Positions 25,192 to 33,496 of a stretch of DNA of 64,000 nucleotides are shown one piece after another. Position 1 is the first letter of the stretch, and the number at the start of each line of letters is the position of its first letter. Source of the DNA: Methanoculleus caldifontis (lineage in GTDB: Archaea > Halobacteriota > Methanomicrobia > Methanomicrobiales > Methanoculleaceae). The notes beneath the pieces are model-generated. The model did not search any database. It worked only from the letters and a program-made list of their open reading frames with translations, and had not been told where the DNA came from. Location of the stretch: assembly GCF_032842345.1 (NCBI RefSeq), contig NZ_WBKO01000001.1, positions 1,178,001 to 1,242,000 on the forward strand, in the 5' to 3' direction. Both the position numbers and the translations under genes were made by a program.

Positions 25192-27213
25192 TTACTGTTC
25201 ACCTCCGAGGAGGAACGCATCGATCTGTGCGATGATCTGCGGGGTTGCGAAGTGCTGCATCCAGATTGCGCCGCCGGGGCAGAACCCGCCGCAGGTACCG
25301 CAGCCCTTACACTTGGCCTCGGTGACCTGCATCACGGTGCGGCCGTCCTTCTCGATGAGCGAGAGGGCGCTGTAGGGGCACTGGGGGACACAGAGTCCGC
25401 ACCCGGCGCACTTCTCCTCCATGCACTGGGCGAAGTACGGCTCGAGTTCCACCTGTCCTCTGTGGATCGGGATGGATGCCGCGGATGCCGCACCCTCAGC
25501 CTGGGCGACTGTGTCGGGGATATCCTTCGGTCCCTGGCAGGCACCGGCGAGGTAGACGCCGGCAGTGGTGGTGCCGCATGGGTTCAGCTTCGGGTGGGCC
25601 TCAAGGAGCCAGCCGTCCTGCGAGCAGGAGACACCGAAGAGTCTGCGGGTCTTCTCGGTCTCGGCGGAGGGCTGGATGGCTGCCGCGAGCACGACCATGT
25701 CGACTTCCATGTCGATGGGCCGGCCGAGGAGCGTGTCTTCCGCGTTGACGTGGAGGTTCTTGGTCACCGGGTCCTCGGTGATGTTTGCGACCCTGCCGCG
25801 GATGAACTTCGCACCCTCGTTCTGGATGCGGTAGTAGAACTCCTCGTACATCTTCCCGAAGGACCGGATGTCCATGTAGAAGATGTAGGGTATCGCGCCG
25901 GGGATCTTCTCGATGATCTGGTGGGCGTGCTTGAGCGAGTACATGCAGCAGAACCGCGAGCAGTACGGCTTACCGGTCTCGGTGTTGTCACGGGAACCCG
26001 CACAGAGCACGAACGCGATCTTCTTGGGGGTCTCGCCGTCGCTCGGACGGACGAGGTGGCCGCCGGTCGGACCGGACGCACAGATCAGCCGCTCGAACTC
26101 AAGCGACGTGATGACGTTGTCGTAGTTCTTGTAGCCCCACTCGAATTTCTTCTCGATGGGGTAGATGTCGTATCCCAGGGCGAGGATGACGGTACCGATC
26201 TTGACGGTCATGAACTCGTCCTTCGCATCAAGGTCGATTGCCTGCTTCGTGCCGCACGACTCGACGCAGAGACCGCACTTGACACAGGAGTCGAAGTCGA
26301 CGGTGTAGATCAGCGGAGAGACCTGGGGGTGGTAGATGTAGACCGCCTTTCTCGGCGCCATGCCGAGCTCGAACGGGTTCGGCTTGATGACCGGGCAGAC
26401 GTTAGCACAGTCACCGCAGCCGGTACAGCCGCCGCCGACGATGCCGCGGGCTTCCGCCTCTGCGGGGGTAAGGACACCGCGCGCCTTCTTCCGGAGGGTC
26501 ACGTCGAAGTTGCCGATGTAGCCCTCGACCGACTCGACCTCGGTGTAGGTGAGGAGTTCGATGTTCTCGTTCCGGTAGACGTCCACCATCTTCGGTGTCA
26601 GGATACACTGCGAGCAGTCCAGCGTCGGGAAGGTCTTGTCGAGCTGGGACATCCTGCCGCCGATGGTCGGGCTCTTCTCGACGAGGTAGGTCTTGATGCC
26701 TGCGTCCGCGAGGTCGAGCGCCGCCTGCATGCCGCCGACACCGCCGCCGACGACCATTGCGGTCTTCTCTACGGGGACGCTCTTGGGGATGAGGTCCTCA
26801 AGCAGGGAGGCCTTTGCTACGGCGATCCTGATTGCGTCCTTTGCCTTCTCGGTTGCCTCTTCGGGCTGGTGCATGTGCACCCACGAGTTCTGGTCGCGGA
26901 TGTTTGCCATCTCGAACCGGAAGGGGTTTAAGCCGCCTGCCGCGGTCGCGTTACGGAACGTGGGTTCGTGCAGACGGGGCGTACAGGCCGCTACCACGAT
27001 TCCGGTCAGGTTCTGCTCCTTGATGGCGTCCGCGATCATGTTCTGACCGGGGGTCGAGCACATATACGCGTAGTTATCAGCGACGACGACGTTCGGGATC
27101 GTCCTGGCGTATTCCTTTACTGCCTCGACGTCGATCGTGCCTGCAATGTTGGTACCACAGTGGCACACGAAAACGCCGATTCTTGCTTCTTTGTTCTTCT
27201 TGACTTCTGCCAT
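25192..27213 (-). CDS. hdrA: Heterodisulfide reductase subunit A (flavin, electron-bifurcating)
   Basis: 673 residues from ATG 27213 with GAGGTG 7 bases upstream. An N-terminal Cys-rich segment (VFVCHCGTNIAG) precedes the FAD Rossmann motif VVGGGVGGMQAALDLA near residue 150. Additional ferredoxin-type motifs are CTGCGDCANVCP, CVKCGLCVESC, and two at the C-terminus (CAGCGLCVPQCP and CKGCGTCGGFCPGG). HdrA bifurcates electrons between ferredoxin (used by Fwd) and HdrBC. It lies between hdrB and mvhD in one cluster with fwd. Confidence 0.98.
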   Translation of the reverse strand: MAEVKKNKEARIGVFVCHCGTNIAGTIDVEAVKEYARTIPNVVVADNYAYMCSTPGQNMIADAIKEQNLTGIVVAACTPRLHEPTFRNATAAGGLNPFRFEMANIRDQNSWVHMHQPEEATEKAKDAIRIAVAKASLLEDLIPKSVPVEKTAMVVGGGVGGMQAALDLADAGIKTYLVEKSPTIGGRMSQLDKTFPTLDCSQCILTPKMVDVYRNENIELLTYTEVESVEGYIGNFDVTLRKKARGVLTPAEAEARGIVGGGCTGCGDCANVCPVIKPNPFELGMAPRKAVYIYHPQVSPLIYTVDFDSCVKCGLCVESCGTKQAIDLDAKDEFMTVKIGTVILALGYDIYPIEKKFEWGYKNYDNVITSLEFERLICASGPTGGHLVRPSDGETPKKIAFVLCAGSRDNTETGKPYCSRFCCMYSLKHAHQIIEKIPGAIPYIFYMDIRSFGKMYEEFYYRIQNEGAKFIRGRVANITEDPVTKNLHVNAEDTLLGRPIDMEVDMVVLAAAIQPSAETEKTRRLFGVSCSQDGWLLEAHPKLNPCGTTTAGVYLAGACQGPKDIPDTVAQAEGAASAASIPIHRGQVELEPYFAQCMEEKCAGCGLCVPQCPYSALSLIEKDGRTVMQVTEAKCKGCGTCGGFCPGGAIWMQHFATPQIIAQIDAFLLGGEQ

Positions 27214-27224
27214 GTATTTGCACC

Positions 27225-28127
27225 TCACAGGATCTTCTTCAGGAACGGTTCAACGTCGATGGCATGCAGGTCGAGTGCGAGCTCGTCCGGGCTCATGCCC
27301 TGTGCCAGTCCCAGGAGTTCGTTGTAGTGCAGGACGGGGATGCCGTATTCGGCACCGAACTTCTCCTTGACCTCGATCTGGCCGCGGTCGAACTGGAGCT
27401 GGCAGAACGGACAGACTTCGGTGACTGCATCGACGCCTACTTCCTGCATGTTGATCAGCTTCTCGTTCGTGATATCGAGCGCGTGCGCGAGATCGTATCC
27501 ACGGACACCGCCGCCGGCGCCGCAGCACTGCATCTTGTTGCGGTACTGGACAGGCTCGGCTCCGAGTGCGGCGACGAGCTCTTCCATCCACATCGGGTTC
27601 TCGGTGTCTCCGAAGTGCCGCTCCTTGCCGGGCTTCATCAGGTGGCAGCCGTAGTGGACGGCGATCTTTGCACCGGAGAGGGGGCGCTTGATGCTGTCGG
27701 CGATCTTCTTGACGCCAACGATCTCGGGGTCGTAGTAGAGCTCGGCGAGGTGCCAGACGTCGACAGTCCCCTTGAACTCCATATCGATCTCTTTGAGCAC
27801 TTCGTTGACTCCGTCGCGGAGCTCATCGTTGTGCTTCAGCTTGTGGTTGACTTCCCAGATGGACTTGTAGCACCCGTTGCAGATCAGGGCGATATCCATC
27901 TTCATCTGCTCGGCGAGCACGACGTTCCGGGCTGCCATTGCATACCAGACATTCAGGTCGATCGAACCGAACGCACCCGGTGCCGGGCAGCAGCTTGCGC
28001 CCTTCAGGGGGAGGAGATCGATGCCGACGTTCTTGCTGGTCTGGATGGCCGCTGCCTCGATGCCGGGGTACCGGTTCGGGGCGATGCACCCGAGGAAGAA
28101 TGCGTACTGGTGGTTGTTTCCGCTCAT
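27225..28127 (-). CDS. hdrB: Heterodisulfide reductase subunit B (catalytic)
   Basis: 300 residues with the two CCG-domain cysteine clusters: GASCCPAPGAFG near residue 45 and MQCCGAGGGVRG near 200, plus CNGCYKS and EVCPFCQ. These bind the two noncubane [4Fe-4S] clusters that cleave CoM-S-S-CoB. It is 4 bases after hdrC and 11 before hdrA, in standard hdrCBA order. Confidence 0.97.
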   Translation of the reverse strand: MSGNNHQYAFFLGCIAPNRYPGIEAAAIQTSKNVGIDLLPLKGASCCPAPGAFGSIDLNVWYAMAARNVVLAEQMKMDIALICNGCYKSIWEVNHKLKHNDELRDGVNEVLKEIDMEFKGTVDVWHLAELYYDPEIVGVKKIADSIKRPLSGAKIAVHYGCHLMKPGKERHFGDTENPMWMEELVAALGAEPVQYRNKMQCCGAGGGVRGYDLAHALDITNEKLINMQEVGVDAVTEVCPFCQLQFDRGQIEVKEKFGAEYGIPVLHYNELLGLAQGMSPDELALDLHAIDVEPFLKKIL

Positions 28128-28131
28128 GGTT

Positions 28132-28713
28132 TCACTCTCCCTCCGCGAGGATCCTGTCAGCGTTCTCTTTGAGTCTGTAGTGGTCGAGAATTCTCCTGAT
28201 GCCGGGCAGGTACTCGGGGTACTTGTGCGTCGTCTCAGGCTCCTCCTCGAGGCCGAGCTTCTTCCGGGCGGCCCGGTTCGCGTCGTTGTTCGGGACGCCG
28301 TGGCCGCTCTTGTAGATCAGCTGGACGGTCTGGAGGAAGTTGCGCGGGATGATGTCGCGCTTGAACGCGAGGTTCCTCATCGCCATGATCGCGTCGGTCG
28401 GCGCGAGGTCGCGGGGGCACCGGTCGGTGCAGCTGTAACAGGTGGTGCAGAGCCAGAGGTCCGGGTCGGTGAGGGCTTCTTCCTCGAGACCGAGGACTGC
28501 CTTGCGCATGAACAGCCTGATACGGTACGAACTCCGGGGTGCCGAGGGGCACGAACCGGTGCAGGTGCCGCACTGGTAGCACATATGGGCGGCCGTCTGC
28601 CCGATTTTCTCCACTTCCTTGAGGAACTCGGGGTTGCTGTCAGGAGCGTAGTACTTCCTGTCCCGGAGTTTCTCAGCGAGTTTCTGATCCTTGTAGTCTT
28701 TCTTTACTGCCAT
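28132..28713 (-). CDS. hdrC: Heterodisulfide reductase subunit C (ferredoxin-like)
   Basis: 193 residues with two [4Fe-4S] motifs, CYQCGTCTGSCP (about 50-61) and CTTCYSCTDRCP (about 93-104), the wire linking HdrA to HdrB. The remainder is helical and charged. The start has an upstream in-frame gap of 10 bases to fwdF, consistent with one transcript. Confidence 0.96.
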   Translation of the reverse strand: MAVKKDYKDQKLAEKLRDRKYYAPDSNPEFLKEVEKIGQTAAHMCYQCGTCTGSCPSAPRSSYRIRLFMRKAVLGLEEEALTDPDLWLCTTCYSCTDRCPRDLAPTDAIMAMRNLAFKRDIIPRNFLQTVQLIYKSGHGVPNNDANRAARKKLGLEEEPETTHKYPEYLPGIRRILDHYRLKENADRILAEGE

Positions 28714-28723
28714 TGACTATCCC

Positions 28724-29893
28724 TCACGCCTCTTCTGCTGCTCCCACAACTTTGACCTCGACCTCTCCGGGAGCGGTCTCCTTCACCTTCGACGTTCTCG
28801 GGGTGAGCAGCTTCTCCTTGATTCTCCTGAAGAGATCCGTCTCCTTGTCCGACATCCGGATCGCCGTCCGCCGCAGAACGATCGCATCCTCGCTCGGGCA
28901 GGCGTTGACGCAGGCGCCGCAGAGGATACAGAAGTCCTTGTTGATGGCGATGTTGGGCTCAATCTGTCCCTTCATCTCCTTTGCGGGGAGAGGGGTCGGC
29001 AGGTAGAGAGCGTTGCACGGGCAGACCTCGACACAGGTCGAACAGCCGCCGGGGCACTTCGCGGGGTTGATCTCGATATCTCCCTCGAAGATCTTCTCGA
29101 CGGTGATTGCCTCTTCGGGGCAGGACTCGACACACCAGGTGCAGGTGCAGCAGTTGTCCTGCTGGATCTCGACCTTGCCGGGCAGCCTGTCGCTGATGAC
29201 CTCGCGCTCGAGAGTGATGCACTCCTCGGGGCAGGCCTCGACACAGATCATGCAGCCGTCGCAGGTGCTCTCTTCCCACTTGACTTCCCCTTCGATCTTG
29301 CCGGTCTCGGGGTTCGCGGCGTTGCGCTCAACGGTGATGCTCGGGCAGAGCTCGCCGCAGATGCCGCAGACGTTGCACTTCTCGGCGTCGACGTTGAACG
29401 TGGTCTTCGTCTGAAGTGCGGTCTGGCGCGGTTTGCCTGCTTCGTCGCCACCCTCGAATGCGGGGACATCGCGGGCGATGGCATCCCTCGGGCAGACTTC
29501 TTCACAGATGGTGCACCGGTCGCACTTCTCCTCGTCGATGGTGGTAACCATGTTGTACGTGGGGAACCCTTCCTTCTCCAGGATGGGGAGGCGCTCTTCG
29601 CCGTCGATCGTGAGTGTCATCGCATTGAACGGGCACATAATGACACAAACGCCACAGTACGAACACTTCTCAGGGTTGACATCGATGGGCTCGGCGTAGT
29701 CGATCGCCCCGCGGCGTGCTGCACCGACAGGTCCGAGCACGATTGCCTCTTCCGGGCAGGCGTCGACACAGATGCCGCAGCCTGTACAGGTCTCAGCGTT
29801 CAGGATCAGGTTGTTGACTGCCTTCAGGAGCCTCTGCTCCATGATGACATTCTGTCCTTCCCGCGTCTTGGAATACTTTGGAAACAGTGCCAT
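28724..29893 (-). CDS. fwdF: Polyferredoxin FwdF (eight Cys motifs)
   Basis: 389 residues with eight cubane-type Cys motifs, beginning with CTGCGICVDACP and ending with CILCGACVNACP; the seventh is irregular (CPGGCSTCVEVCP). Polyferredoxins of this type supply low-potential electrons to FwdB and link separate Fwd units in larger assemblies. Its position directly before hdrCBA supports an Fwd-Hdr electron path. A stretch of about 40 residues between the third and fourth motif is acidic. Confidence 0.93.
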   Translation of the reverse strand: MALFPKYSKTREGQNVIMEQRLLKAVNNLILNAETCTGCGICVDACPEEAIVLGPVGAARRGAIDYAEPIDVNPEKCSYCGVCVIMCPFNAMTLTIDGEERLPILEKEGFPTYNMVTTIDEEKCDRCTICEEVCPRDAIARDVPAFEGGDEAGKPRQTALQTKTTFNVDAEKCNVCGICGELCPSITVERNAANPETGKIEGEVKWEESTCDGCMICVEACPEECITLEREVISDRLPGKVEIQQDNCCTCTWCVESCPEEAITVEKIFEGDIEINPAKCPGGCSTCVEVCPCNALYLPTPLPAKEMKGQIEPNIAINKDFCILCGACVNACPSEDAIVLRRTAIRMSDKETDLFRRIKEKLLTPRTSKVKETAPGEVEVKVVGAAEEA

Positions 29894-29908
29894 ATTCTTG
29901 TATCACTC

Positions 29909-30181
29909 CTAGGCTTCCACTTTACGGGCTTTTGCCCGGCTCTCCCACGGTCCTACAAGCTTGATTACTGCATAGGGGCATGCCTGGACGCATACGCCGC
30001 AGCCGGCACACAACTCTGAGTTGAAATCAAGGATGACGGCCTTGCCGCCCTTGACCTTGTAGATCTTCTCGCTGGTTGCCGGATCTTCGGTGTAGAGTTC
30101 GAGAGCGTCGACCGGACATGCTACCACGCAATTGTTGCAGCCTGTACATCGTTCCATATTGATGTGCAATGCGAATGCCAT
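29909..30181 (-). CDS. fwdG: Ferredoxin-like FwdG, 2x[4Fe-4S]
   Basis: 90 residues from ATG 30181; the longer frame upstream would overlap the promoter palindrome. Two motifs, CTGCNNCVVACP and CAGCGVCVQACP, each bind a [4Fe-4S] cluster. It is the first gene of the fwdGF-hdrCBA-mvhD-fwdDBAC cluster and probably transfers electrons from FwdF to FwdB. Distinguishing FwdG from a generic ferredoxin rests mainly on context. Confidence 0.85.
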   Translation of the reverse strand: MAFALHINMERCTGCNNCVVACPVDALELYTEDPATSEKIYKVKGGKAVILDFNSELCAGCGVCVQACPYAVIKLVGPWESRAKARKVEA

Positions 30182-30197
30182 GGTTTCACGCACCAGA

Positions 30198-30228
30198 TCT
30201 GATCGATTTAGAATCGATATAAAAAGAG
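30198..30228 (-). promoter_or_regulatory. fwdG promoter with ATCGAT-N5-ATCGAT palindrome
   Basis: On the minus strand CTTTTTATATCG (30227-30216) is a good TATA box about 40 bases before the fwdG ATG. Overlapping its 3' side is the perfect inverted repeat ATCGAT (30218-30213), 5-base spacer, ATCGAT (30207-30202), lying between TATA and the expected start. Such placement suggests a repressor operator controlling the whole ten-gene cluster. Confidence 0.55.
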
Positions 30229-30382
30229 TTGTCAAAGAATATACATAAACTTTCTGAAATCCGGCAGTATTATATTCGAGAACTATGATTATCCGTCAAT
30301 TTTTATAAATTAAAAAAATTGGTATGTTAACCCAATGCCCCGGATTCCCGCGTAAAATGCGTTTCTTCTGGTGAGGGTATAT

Positions 30383-30720
30383 CGAAAACCTTAAATTTGA
30401 AATCAGACGGCCTGGTGAAAATCGGTGGCCTTTCCGGCCCGGCAGCATCAAGGACCGACCGGATCTCTCCGGGGACCCCGATTTGACCCCGACCTGTCGT
30501 CGGGTCCGGCCTGTCGCTCGTTGCGCGGTTCAGGGGGCAACCGTTTCCGGATCCCTCGATTCTCCTCTCTCCGACCTGGGCGGGAGCATTCTTCGGGCCG
30601 GGCGGCCCGGACCCTGTGCCCGCAGGGGCTGCGGGCATCCCGGACGGGCCGTCGACGGGGACAGGCCATATCATGAATGGTTAACTCCGCTTCAACTGCA
30701 TGCGGGGGGCCGGGGGTAAT
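30383..30720 (+). other. GC-rich structured intergenic stretch, candidate noncoding RNA or leader
   Basis: The 779-base gap between fwdG and ftr holds no protein gene I can support. A BRE/TATA-like CGAAAACCTTAAATTTG occurs at 30383-30399. Downstream are strong inverted repeats: TGCCCGCAG-GGG-CTGCGGGCA (30617-30637, 9 bp), GGGCC-GGGC-GGCCC (about 30595-30608) and an imperfect CCGAC/GTCGG stem near 30490. The GC content is not far above neighbouring genes, so the ncRNA call is tentative. Confidence 0.25.
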
Positions 30721-30904
30721 ATATGGCGAAATGTTCTAACCGGCAATCCCTGAAAGGCCGTTCGACCGAATCGCCGATCCCGCAATCTGTTTACTTCGCG
30801 GGGTTGGAGAATATCGGTGGGCTCAGGGGGTCGCCCGGGTGGTCGCGCACCCCCGGCATCCAGTCGCTCTCCCGCCGCCCGACCTCCATGCTGCCGGGAA
30901 AAAA

Positions 30905-30950
30905 AGAAACCTTATTCTGTCTACATCGTGACACTGTAGCAAACGAGGTG
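30905..30950 (+). promoter_or_regulatory. ftr promoter and ribosome-binding site
   Basis: AAAGAAACCTTATTCTG (about 30903-30919) is a BRE/TATA candidate 45-55 bases before the ftr ATG at 30961. GAGGTG at 30946-30951 is the Shine-Dalgarno with about 9-base spacing. Confidence 0.55.
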
Positions 30951-30960
30951 TATTCTGTCC

Positions 30961-31869
30961 ATGGAACTGAATGGCGTTACTATCGACGATACGTATGCAG
31001 AGGCGTTCCCGACCTGGGTGGCACGGCCCATCATCACCGCAGTCACCGAAGAGTGGGCATACAAGGCCGCAGTGGAGGCCGTCGGCTTTGCCACCTCCAC
31101 CATCGGATGTCCGGCAGAGGCGGGCATCGACTGTTTCGTCTCACCCGACGAGACTCCCGACGGACGGCCCGGCTATGCGATCATGATCTGTGCGAGCAAG
31201 AAGAAACTCAAGGAGCAGGTCGTAGAGCGCCTCGCCGAGTGCGTCCTCACCGCCCCGACGACCGCGGTCTTCGACGGCCTCTCCGACGTCGTCGCCGAGG
31301 TCCAGGAGAAGCTCCCGGTCAAGCTCCACTTCTTCGGCGACGGGTTTGAGGAGAAGCGCGAGGTCGGCGGAAGGACCGTCTGGGCCATCCCGATCATGGA
31401 AGGCGAGTACATCGGTGAAGAGGAGTTCGGCGCCGTCAAGGGCGTTGCAGGCGGCAACTTCTTCATCATGGGCGAGAACCAGATGGCCGCACTCACGGCA
31501 GCCCAGGCGGCGGTCGACGCCATCAGCGGCGTCTGCGGTGTAATCACCCCCTTCCCCGGCGGCATCGTCGCGAGCGGCTCGAAGGTCGGGAGCAACAAGT
31601 ACAAGTTCATGGGCGCAAGCACGAACGAGGCTTACTGCCCGACGCTCCGGGAGAAGGTCGAGGGCAGCAAGGTGCCCGAGGGCGTCAAGGCCGTCTACGA
31701 GATCGTCATCGACGGCGTCGACCAGGACTCGATCAAGACCGCGATGGCCGAGGGCATCCGTGCGGCGACCAAGGTGCCGGGCGTGAAGTTCATCAGCGCC
31801 GGGAACTTCGGCGGCAGCCTCGGACCGTTCAAGTTCGACCTGAAGGACGTCCTTGCGGACTACCTCTAA
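30961..31869 (+). CDS. ftr: Formylmethanofuran:tetrahydromethanopterin formyltransferase
   Basis: 302 residues, the usual length. Ftr moves the formyl group from formylmethanofuran to H4MPT, the step following Fwd. Recognised by [17 protein letters not shown] at the start, [36 protein letters not shown] (in part) and [17 protein letters not shown] near the end. It is divergent from fwdG across a long intergenic region. The high charge typical of the family is present. A T-rich stretch follows the stop. Confidence 0.98.
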   Translation: MELNGVTIDDTYAEAFPTWVARPIITAVTEEWAYKAAVEAVGFATSTIGCPAEAGIDCFVSPDETPDGRPGYAIMICASKKKLKEQVVERLAECVLTAPTTAVFDGLSDVVAEVQEKLPVKLHFFGDGFEEKREVGGRTVWAIPIMEGEYIGEEEFGAVKGVAGGNFFIMGENQMAALTAAQAAVDAISGVCGVITPFPGGIVASGSKVGSNKYKFMGASTNEAYCPTLREKVEGSKVPEGVKAVYEIVIDGVDQDSIKTAMAEGIRAATKVPGVKFISAGNFGGSLGPFKFDLKDVLADYL

Positions 31870-31892
31870 ATCTCTTTCTTTTCTGTCCCTTT
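31870..31892 (+). terminator. T-rich terminator after ftr
   Basis: Pyrimidine-rich sequence with CTTTCTTTTCTG follows the ftr stop immediately, resembling the U-rich archaeal termination region. Confidence 0.4.
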
Positions 31893-31994
31893 GCCCATAC
31901 GGTGAATTGCACCGGATCGTTACCCTCCCCCGGGATGCCGTTGTCTCATACTGCTCCGGTCTCGCATAGGGGGAGTTGCATGCCATCCTGCTGA

Positions 31995-32080
31995 ACTTCG
32001 CGTTCCTCGCGCCTTCGCGTGCGTCGGCAGTTGAAGGTGATAATGCGGTCTCACGCGAAGCCGCGAAGCCGCGAAATGCG
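31995..32080. repeat. Dispersed CGCGAAG inverted-repeat element, copy B
   Basis: Left arm 31995-32022 has CTTCGCG, TCGCG and CTTCGCGTGCG units; right arm 32050-32076 reads CTCACGCGAAG, CCGCGAAG, CCGCGAAAT. Arms are complementary and separated by about 30 bases, as in copy A (9172-9257) and copy C (54992-55072). It lies immediately before the 49-bp tandem repeat. Confidence 0.8.
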
Positions 32081-32085
32081 GGCAT

Positions 32086-32250
32086 GAGAAGCCCCCAGGC
32101 TTCAAGATGCGACGTTCCATCTGGAACGGAGTTTGAGAAGCCATCAGGCTTCAAGATGCGACGTTCCATCTGGAACGGAGTTTGAGAAGCTATCAGGCTT
32201 CAAGATGCGACGTTCCATCAGGAACGGAGTTTGAGAAGCCCTCCGGGCTT
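32086..32250. repeat. 49-bp tandem repeat, three units plus a partial fourth
   Basis: Units start at 32086, 32135 and 32184, each exactly 49 bases, beginning GAGAAGC and ending GGAACGGAGTTT; a degenerate fourth begins at 32233 and breaks down by about 32250. Each unit contains two small inverted repeats: GAAGCC..AGGCTTC and GTTCC-ATC(T/A)-GGAAC. Differences are confined to three or four positions. Units touch without spacers. The rest of 31893-32486 shows no supported gene. Confidence 0.9.
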
Positions 32251-32486
32251 CGGGACCGACGCTCTGTCCCGCTGGAGCGCTGCACCCTTTTCCCCGTCCG
32301 TATGGGGGCGTTGTTCCTCGCATGGGGCCACGCCACCGGCCTCCTGTAATAGCCGGGCATCATTCGGAGGCTGTGAAATCTTTCCACCGGGTGCGTCGAG
32401 CCCTTTCCCTGCGCACCCTCGCCCGTGGCGCCCCCGCTGCCCTGTCGGGGGCCGTTGCCCGCCGCCCCGACCCCTGCGATCGATCT

Positions 32487-32527
32487 CATTAAATACCGTT
32501 ATCAACGATAATCTTGTTAACGATAAT
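32487..32527 (+). promoter_or_regulatory. Promoter with TTATC-AAC-GATAA palindrome and AACGATAAT repeats, upstream of CoB operon
   Basis: CATTAAATACC (about 32488-32498) is a TATA candidate. Directly after it, TTATC-AAC-GATAA (32499-32511) is a perfect inverted repeat, and AACGATAAT occurs twice (32504-32512 and 32519-32527). The cluster ends 12 bases before the first ATG (32540), overlapping the probable transcription start, which suggests a specific regulator of the operon. Confidence 0.5.
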
Positions 32528-32539
32528 TTCGGTGACATC

Positions 32540-33496
32540 ATGATCACGCTCACGCCTGATGACGTCAGGGCCCGGTTCGGGCCGCTCTTCTCGATGAAGT
32601 ACCTCGCCATGGTCGATCAGAACGCCGGTCTCGCGGAGATCCGCGAGCAGTGCCGGGCCCGGGGGACGATCGAGTGGGATGCGGCGAACCGCGTGCGGGC
32701 GAAAGGTGCGGTCCTCTCCTGCCATGTCGAGGGCACGACGATGACGATGCTTGCCCGCCTGGGCGTATCGCCGGCGAATTTCGGGGCCGCGAGCACCGAG
32801 ATCGGCGGGCAGGCACTCGAGGGTGTCGAGGTTCTCGGCGACGAGGTGGTGACCACCTGGGCCGGGATCGCGGGAGCGGGCGTCGGCGTCGCTGCCTGCC
32901 TCCCCCAGGCGCCGGGCGTGATCCGGGCCGAGTACCCCTCCGAGGACGATCTGCGGATCGGGGGTGCCCGGGTCTGCCGGGTGCGGATCGCATCACCGCT
33001 CTATGAGAAGGTGACGATCGGGATCGACGACACCGACACCCGCGAGGAGGGCGCCACGTGGGTGCTCGCGCTCAAGTGCGCCGAGGCCTGCACGATCCCC
33101 GGTGTCGAATACCTCGACATGCGCCTCGTGCAGTTGAACCCCGCGGTCCCGAAGAAGACCACCAACTGCGTTGGATCCGCCCTGAACTTCGCGGTCCGTC
33201 CGGGGAACGTGGACGCATTGATCGAATACGTCCGCGACTTCATCGAGTCGGAGGCGGTCAGCAACGACACCGGCATCGCGGTATACCGCGGGATCGCGTT
33301 TGCGGAGGAGTCCCCCTATCTCAAGCGGGTCAAGACCGAGCTCCTGACGGTCGAGGATGCGGAGGCGGAGGCGGCACGGATGGGTGTCCGGTTCGTCGAC
33401 TCGAACAGACGGAAAGGGCGGATTGGAGCACTGGGCGCTGTTCTCTGGGGGAACAAGGGCGTTGAGGCGGCAGGGCTGTATGGAGAGACTCTCTGA
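32540..33496 (+). CDS. Methanogenesis marker protein 11-like protein (paralog 1)
   Basis: 318 residues from ATG 32540, with GGTGA about 5 bases upstream; the longer open frame upstream lies in repeats. A central motif IGIDDTDTREEGATW (near residue 160) followed by VQLNPAVPKKTTNCVGSAL is shared with the next gene and resembles the IGxDDTD motif of the TiaS (tRNA-Ile agmatinylcytidine synthetase) nucleotide-binding domain. Overall similarity to the next product marks it as a diverged paralog of methanogenesis marker 11. Function unknown. It begins the nine-gene operon and overlaps the next gene by 17 bases. Confidence 0.7.
   Translation: MITLTPDDVRARFGPLFSMKYLAMVDQNAGLAEIREQCRARGTIEWDAANRVRAKGAVLSCHVEGTTMTMLARLGVSPANFGAASTEIGGQALEGVEVLGDEVVTTWAGIAGAGVGVAACLPQAPGVIRAEYPSEDDLRIGGARVCRVRIASPLYEKVTIGIDDTDTREEGATWVLALKCAEACTIPGVEYLDMRLVQLNPAVPKKTTNCVGSALNFAVRPGNVDALIEYVRDFIESEAVSNDTGIAVYRGIAFAEESPYLKRVKTELLTVEDAEAEAARMGVRFVDSNRRKGRIGALGAVLWGNKGVEAAGLYGETL

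Noticed and set aside
30723-31349. 208-aa frame overlapping the ftr start
   Set aside because: Runs in another frame through ftr, no domain, Arg-rich product typical of a shadow frame.
32086-32250. Possible CRISPR array
   Set aside because: The 49-bp units touch each other with no unique spacers and no cas genes nearby.
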